Positions 61,557-64,000 of a stretch of DNA of 64,000 nt are shown here, one piece after another. Position 1 is the stretch's first letter. Every line of letters begins with the position of its first letter. The DNA comes from Paraflavitalea sp966211765 (GTDB lineage Bacteria > Bacteroidota > Bacteroidia > Chitinophagales > Chitinophagaceae), in contig CBIHOV010000014.1 in NCBI GenBank assembly GCA_966211765.1, positions 1-64,000 on the forward strand, given 5' to 3'. The notes under the pieces are model-generated. The model made no database searches. It was not told the origin of the DNA and was given only the letters and a program-made list of their open reading frames with translations. Made by a program: the position numbers and the translations under genes.

Positions 61557-62801
61557 TTAATCGGCCGCCACCATCAGCTTATCGGCATACACTGTTTTCT
61601 TTGCATTGTCCAGCACCTTTACCAGGTACATGCCTTTGGATAGTTTAGCCGGCAGCGTTACTTCTGCTACCTGTCCTTCATACCCAATGCTTACGATCTT
61701 CTGTGAAACCGTGCGGCCCGAAAGATCTACCAGTTGTATATTATACCGGCCGGCATCGGTATTGAAGCTTACCCGGAACATATCTTTGGTAACTGGGTTG
61801 GGATACAGTGCAATTTTATCATTCCCTACTCTTTCCCTGGCAATAAATGCGGGGATGGTAGTGGTTCTGGCGCTTTCAAAAGCCAGGTTACTATTGGCCA
61901 GATCGGAGGCATTGTACACATTGCCGCTATTGGGCAACAGCGTGGCCTTCCAATCCTTCATGTCTACTTCATAATACCCTTCTACCGAGTTGGCGCTGCT
62001 TACGATCAGTTTATCATCTGCTACCACGGCTGCCCCATTGGTTGTGAAGCTGGCAGGGATACCATTGATGGTGCTGATAAAAGTGGCCTGGCGGGTATTG
62101 ATATCCACTTTGAATACATAGCGGCTGGCGCTGATCACGTACAGGTTGCCCAGCGCATCGGCGATCATATCACCACCCCAGCTGGTGGGTTTGGTATGGA
62201 TGGAGTTACCGCCATTGGCTGGATCATCCTGTAAGGCGCCCAGGTCGGTGATGACGGGTTTGCGGCCTGTGGTAAACTTGATGAGGTGGTTGCCATCATT
62301 GCTCAATGCATAACCTTGTCCATCGACTGCTATGGCCATGCGGGTGATGTGATTGGCTTCATCTTTCAGATCGGTAGCTACCCCAAAAGCTTCACCCTCA
62401 AAGTAGGCTATTGACGGTGTTTTAGCGTTCAGGTCAATATACTGCAGGCGGTTAATGCCCATGGGTGTAAAATATAAACGGTTGTGACTTTTATCAAAGG
62501 CGCAGGCTGCAGAAAAAGTATTAAAAGGAAGCTTGTTTACATCTGCTATATTTCCTGTGGCGTCTTTTATGGCAATTGGTTTGCCCGTTCTTGCCTGGGT
62601 AACCGTAAAGTCGGTTTGTTTGTTATCGTAGATCGATTGAACTACCTCACCCGAACTGAGATCGAGCAGCTTCACTTCTGTCCATACAAATGAGCCCTTG
62701 GTTGATGCTGTGATAGCATAAGCTTGCCTGGCCGTTTTTTGGGCTGAAGCGAGGGCGATAGTAAATAATGAAATGGTGGTAAGTAAAATTCTGTACTTCA
62801 T
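61557..62801 (-). CDS. Secreted propeller-like protein with T9SS type A sorting domain
   Basis: A 414-residue protein: signal peptide (YRILLTTISLFTIALASAQ), a beta-propeller-like repeat region (SGEVVQSIYDN, NRLYFTPMGINRLQYIDLNAKTPSIAYF, QGYALSNDGNHLIKFTTGRKPVITDLGAL, NLYVISASRYVFKVDINTRQATFISTI), and a C-terminal sorting domain (IALYPNPVTKDMFRVSFNT ... IQLVDLSGRTVSQKI ... LSKGMYLVKVLD). The likely outcome is surface exposure by type IX secretion. No catalytic residues were identified. Confidence 0.88.
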   Translation of the reverse strand: MKYRILLTTISLFTIALASAQKTARQAYAITASTKGSFVWTEVKLLDLSSGEVVQSIYDNKQTDFTVTQARTGKPIAIKDATGNIADVNKLPFNTFSAACAFDKSHNRLYFTPMGINRLQYIDLNAKTPSIAYFEGEAFGVATDLKDEANHITRMAIAVDGQGYALSNDGNHLIKFTTGRKPVITDLGALQDDPANGGNSIHTKPTSWGGDMIADALGNLYVISASRYVFKVDINTRQATFISTINGIPASFTTNGAAVVADDKLIVSSANSVEGYYEVDMKDWKATLLPNSGNVYNASDLANSNLAFESARTTTIPAFIARERVGNDKIALYPNPVTKDMFRVSFNTDAGRYNIQLVDLSGRTVSQKIVSIGYEGQVAEVTLPAKLSKGMYLVKVLDNAKKTVYADKLMVAAD

Positions 62802-62923
62802 AGACCGGTTTTTAAGTAATGGTTGAATGATGTACAGAAAGATACGAAAATTTCGTAGACAATTCCATGTATTGTTACAGGAGGATGCCCGAATTTATAA
62901 AAGGATAACAAAGTAGGGTAAAA

Positions 62924-63739
62924 CTAGTCCAGTGAATCCACGGCTTTCTTTACGCTGCCGTACTGGATCAGCAGGGCTTTCGCCTTATCATAGTCTTTAA
63001 TGCCTGTTTTTTCCATTACCATCTTGGTACCGCGGTCAACCAGCTTACTGTTGGTGAGCTGCATATTGACCATCTTATTGTCTTCTACGCGGCCGATCTG
63101 GATCATCACGGTAGTAGAGATCATATTGAGTACCAGCTTCTGGGCGGTACCGCTTTTCATACGGGTACTGCCGGTCACAAATTCAGGGCCCACTACCACT
63201 TCCACCGGAAACTCAGCGGCTTTGGCCAGCGGCGATCCCTGGTTACAGGTAATGCAACCGGTAACGATACCATTTTTACGGGCTTCGTTGAGTGCACCTA
63301 TAACATAAGGAGTGGTACCACTGGCTGCAATGCCAATCACCACATCGTTTTTAGTAACAGCATGTTGTTGCAGATCAAGCCATCCCTGGTCCCAGCTGTC
63401 CTCTGCCTGCTCTACGGGGCGCTGGATCGCTATTTCTCCGCCAGCAATGAGACCAATTACCAGGCCCTGGGGCATACCATAAGTGGGTGGGATCTCTGAA
63501 GCATCCAATATACCCAGCCTTCCGCTGGTACCTGCTCCCATGTAGAATAAACGTCCTCCGGCCAGCATTTTATCAGCAATGGCAGCTACCAGTTGCTCGA
63601 TCTGCGGGATTGCCTTCTCCACTGCCAATGGCACTATCTTATCTTCTTCATTGATATTGATCAGAAGATCATGAATACTCATCTTTTCCAAATGCCTGTA
63701 ATGACTCGACTGCTCAGTTATTTTGTTGAATGCTGACAT
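62924..63739 (-). CDS. murQ: N-acetylmuramic acid 6-phosphate etherase
   Basis: A 271-residue enzyme from the ATG at 63739 (MSAFNKITEQSSHYRHLEKMS). A TTG at 63793 would extend it and overlap the upstream gene by 11 bases. It splits the lactyl ether of MurNAc 6-phosphate to give GlcNAc 6-phosphate and D-lactate in peptidoglycan recycling. SIS-domain motifs are FYMGAGTSGRLGILDASEIPPTYG, IGIAASGTTPYVIGAL and GPEFVTGSTRMKSGTAQKLVLNMISTTVMI. It is directly downstream of a GlcNAc-kinase-like gene, fitting a recycling pair. Confidence 0.95.
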   Translation of the reverse strand: MSAFNKITEQSSHYRHLEKMSIHDLLININEEDKIVPLAVEKAIPQIEQLVAAIADKMLAGGRLFYMGAGTSGRLGILDASEIPPTYGMPQGLVIGLIAGGEIAIQRPVEQAEDSWDQGWLDLQQHAVTKNDVVIGIAASGTTPYVIGALNEARKNGIVTGCITCNQGSPLAKAAEFPVEVVVGPEFVTGSTRMKSGTAQKLVLNMISTTVMIQIGRVEDNKMVNMQLTNSKLVDRGTKMVMEKTGIKDYDKAKALLIQYGSVKKAVDSLD

Positions 63740-63782
63740 GTATGCTTTCTTGCTTTTTTTACTTGGATCGTGTACTACCACA

Positions 63783-64000
63783 CTATTTATCAAGGTGGTA
63801 TTTTATCAGGCCTTCCATTGGATTTTTCAGGATCTGCCCTAATTCAAACTCATAGGAATGACAGAGATCGGTTACCGCATCGCGGAAGGCCCAGGATACG
63901 CCGCCTGTAAAATGGATAGGCAATTTCCAGCTTTCGCCGTATTTGCAAAGGTGGTTAAAGAAAAAGTCATTTAACCCATCCTCTACTATATTCTCAACCA
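63783..64000 (-). CDS. BadF/BadG-type N-acetylglucosamine kinase, C-terminal part
   Basis: The window holds only the end of this gene. On the minus strand the last 72 codons read NDFFFNHLCKYGESWKLPIH, then FTGGVSWAFRDAVTDLCHSY and FELGQILKNPMEGLIKYHLDK with a TAG stop at 63783-63785. The HFTGGVSWAFRD, LGQI-KNPM-GL-KYH pattern is characteristic of BadF/BadG/BcrA/BcrD ATPases annotated as N-acetylglucosamine kinases in Bacteroidota. Next to murQ, it would phosphorylate recycled amino sugars. The N-terminal ATP-binding part is beyond the window edge. Confidence 0.85.
   Translation of the reverse strand, partial: VENIVEDGLNDFFFNHLCKYGESWKLPIHFTGGVSWAFRDAVTDLCHSYEFELGQILKNPMEGLIKYHLDK

Noticed and set aside
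63740..63793. TTG start for murQ overlapping the upstream kinase gene
   Set aside because: MurQ homologues begin near the MSAFNKITEQ segment; the extra residues (INSVVVHDP) look non-homologous.
1..64000. CRISPR arrays, tRNA or rRNA genes, prophage
   Set aside because: No regularly spaced repeats, cloverleaf or ribosomal sequence, or phage structural gene was recognised; this was judged by eye.

Overview
The window looks like a chromosomal segment of a Bacteroidota bacterium, probably family Chitinophagaceae. The reasons are: type IX secretion (T9SS) sorting domains of types A and B, a TonB-dependent receptor with a carboxypeptidase-like N-terminal domain, LytS/LytTR two-component pairs, TlpA proteins with a DUF4369-like region, TAnnTTTG-type -7 boxes and few clear Shine-Dalgarno sites. 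The family is inferred from gene content, not from a marker gene. No rRNA, tRNA, CRISPR array, prophage or complete insertion sequence was recognised.

Layout. 1-0.5 kb: non-coding repeats. 0.5-9.6 kb: single genes (GNAT acetyltransferase, homogentisate dioxygenase, DUF2625, phosphodiesterase, a large T9SS type B surface protein, an AraC regulator divergent from a DMT exporter). 9.6-15 kb: two paralogous LytS/LytTR systems with a small secreted protein and a TlpA thioredoxin between them. 15-19.5 kb: envelope proteins and ribulose-phosphate epimerase. 19.5-32.7 kb: a secreted-peptide locus. It holds two near-identical four-cysteine peptides in a duplicated unit, a small HTH regulator, a DUF4221-like lipoprotein, a CGGC lipoprotein, a complete RND pump (adaptor, permease, TolC), a second RND permease and a TlpA oxidoreductase. 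33-37.7 kb: a MacAB-TolC type ABC exporter. 37.8-45 kb: Gfo/Idh/MocA oxidoreductase, a beta-helix T9SS protein, a lipoprotein, a TonB receptor and a free-standing T9SS-CTD-like protein. 45-50 kb: pdxJ and a cell-wall group (OmpA, RlpA, L,D-transpeptidase, VanX-type dipeptidase). 50.3-60.7 kb: one long minus-strand aromatic amino acid operon. 60.8-64 kb: T9SS protein, murQ and the end of a GlcNAc-kinase-like gene.

The aromatic operon runs pheA - aminotransferase - tyrA - DEAD-box helicase - DAHP synthase/chorismate mutase - transposase-like gene - aroB - aroA - aroC - DUF952. In front of pheA lies a 30-codon leader ORF in which 11 of 12 consecutive codons are Phe or Tyr. A GC-rich hairpin with a U-tract follows, and an alternative antiterminator pairing is visible. 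This is a textbook layout for transcription attenuation by aromatic amino acid supply, and the best regulatory signal in the window. A Bacteroidota-type promoter ends so close to the leader ATG that the leader may be translated from a leaderless mRNA.

The second strong candidate is the peptide/RND locus. The two peptide genes share promoter-proximal palindromes and 3' hairpins, with compensatory base changes between the copies. Gene order suggests, but does not prove, that cysteine-rich peptides are made, handled by thiol-active lipoproteins and linked to a dedicated RND export system. Several families of word-like hairpin repeats sit at gene ends across the window. A RAYT-like transposase with Phe where the catalytic Tyr is expected sits inside the aromatic operon.
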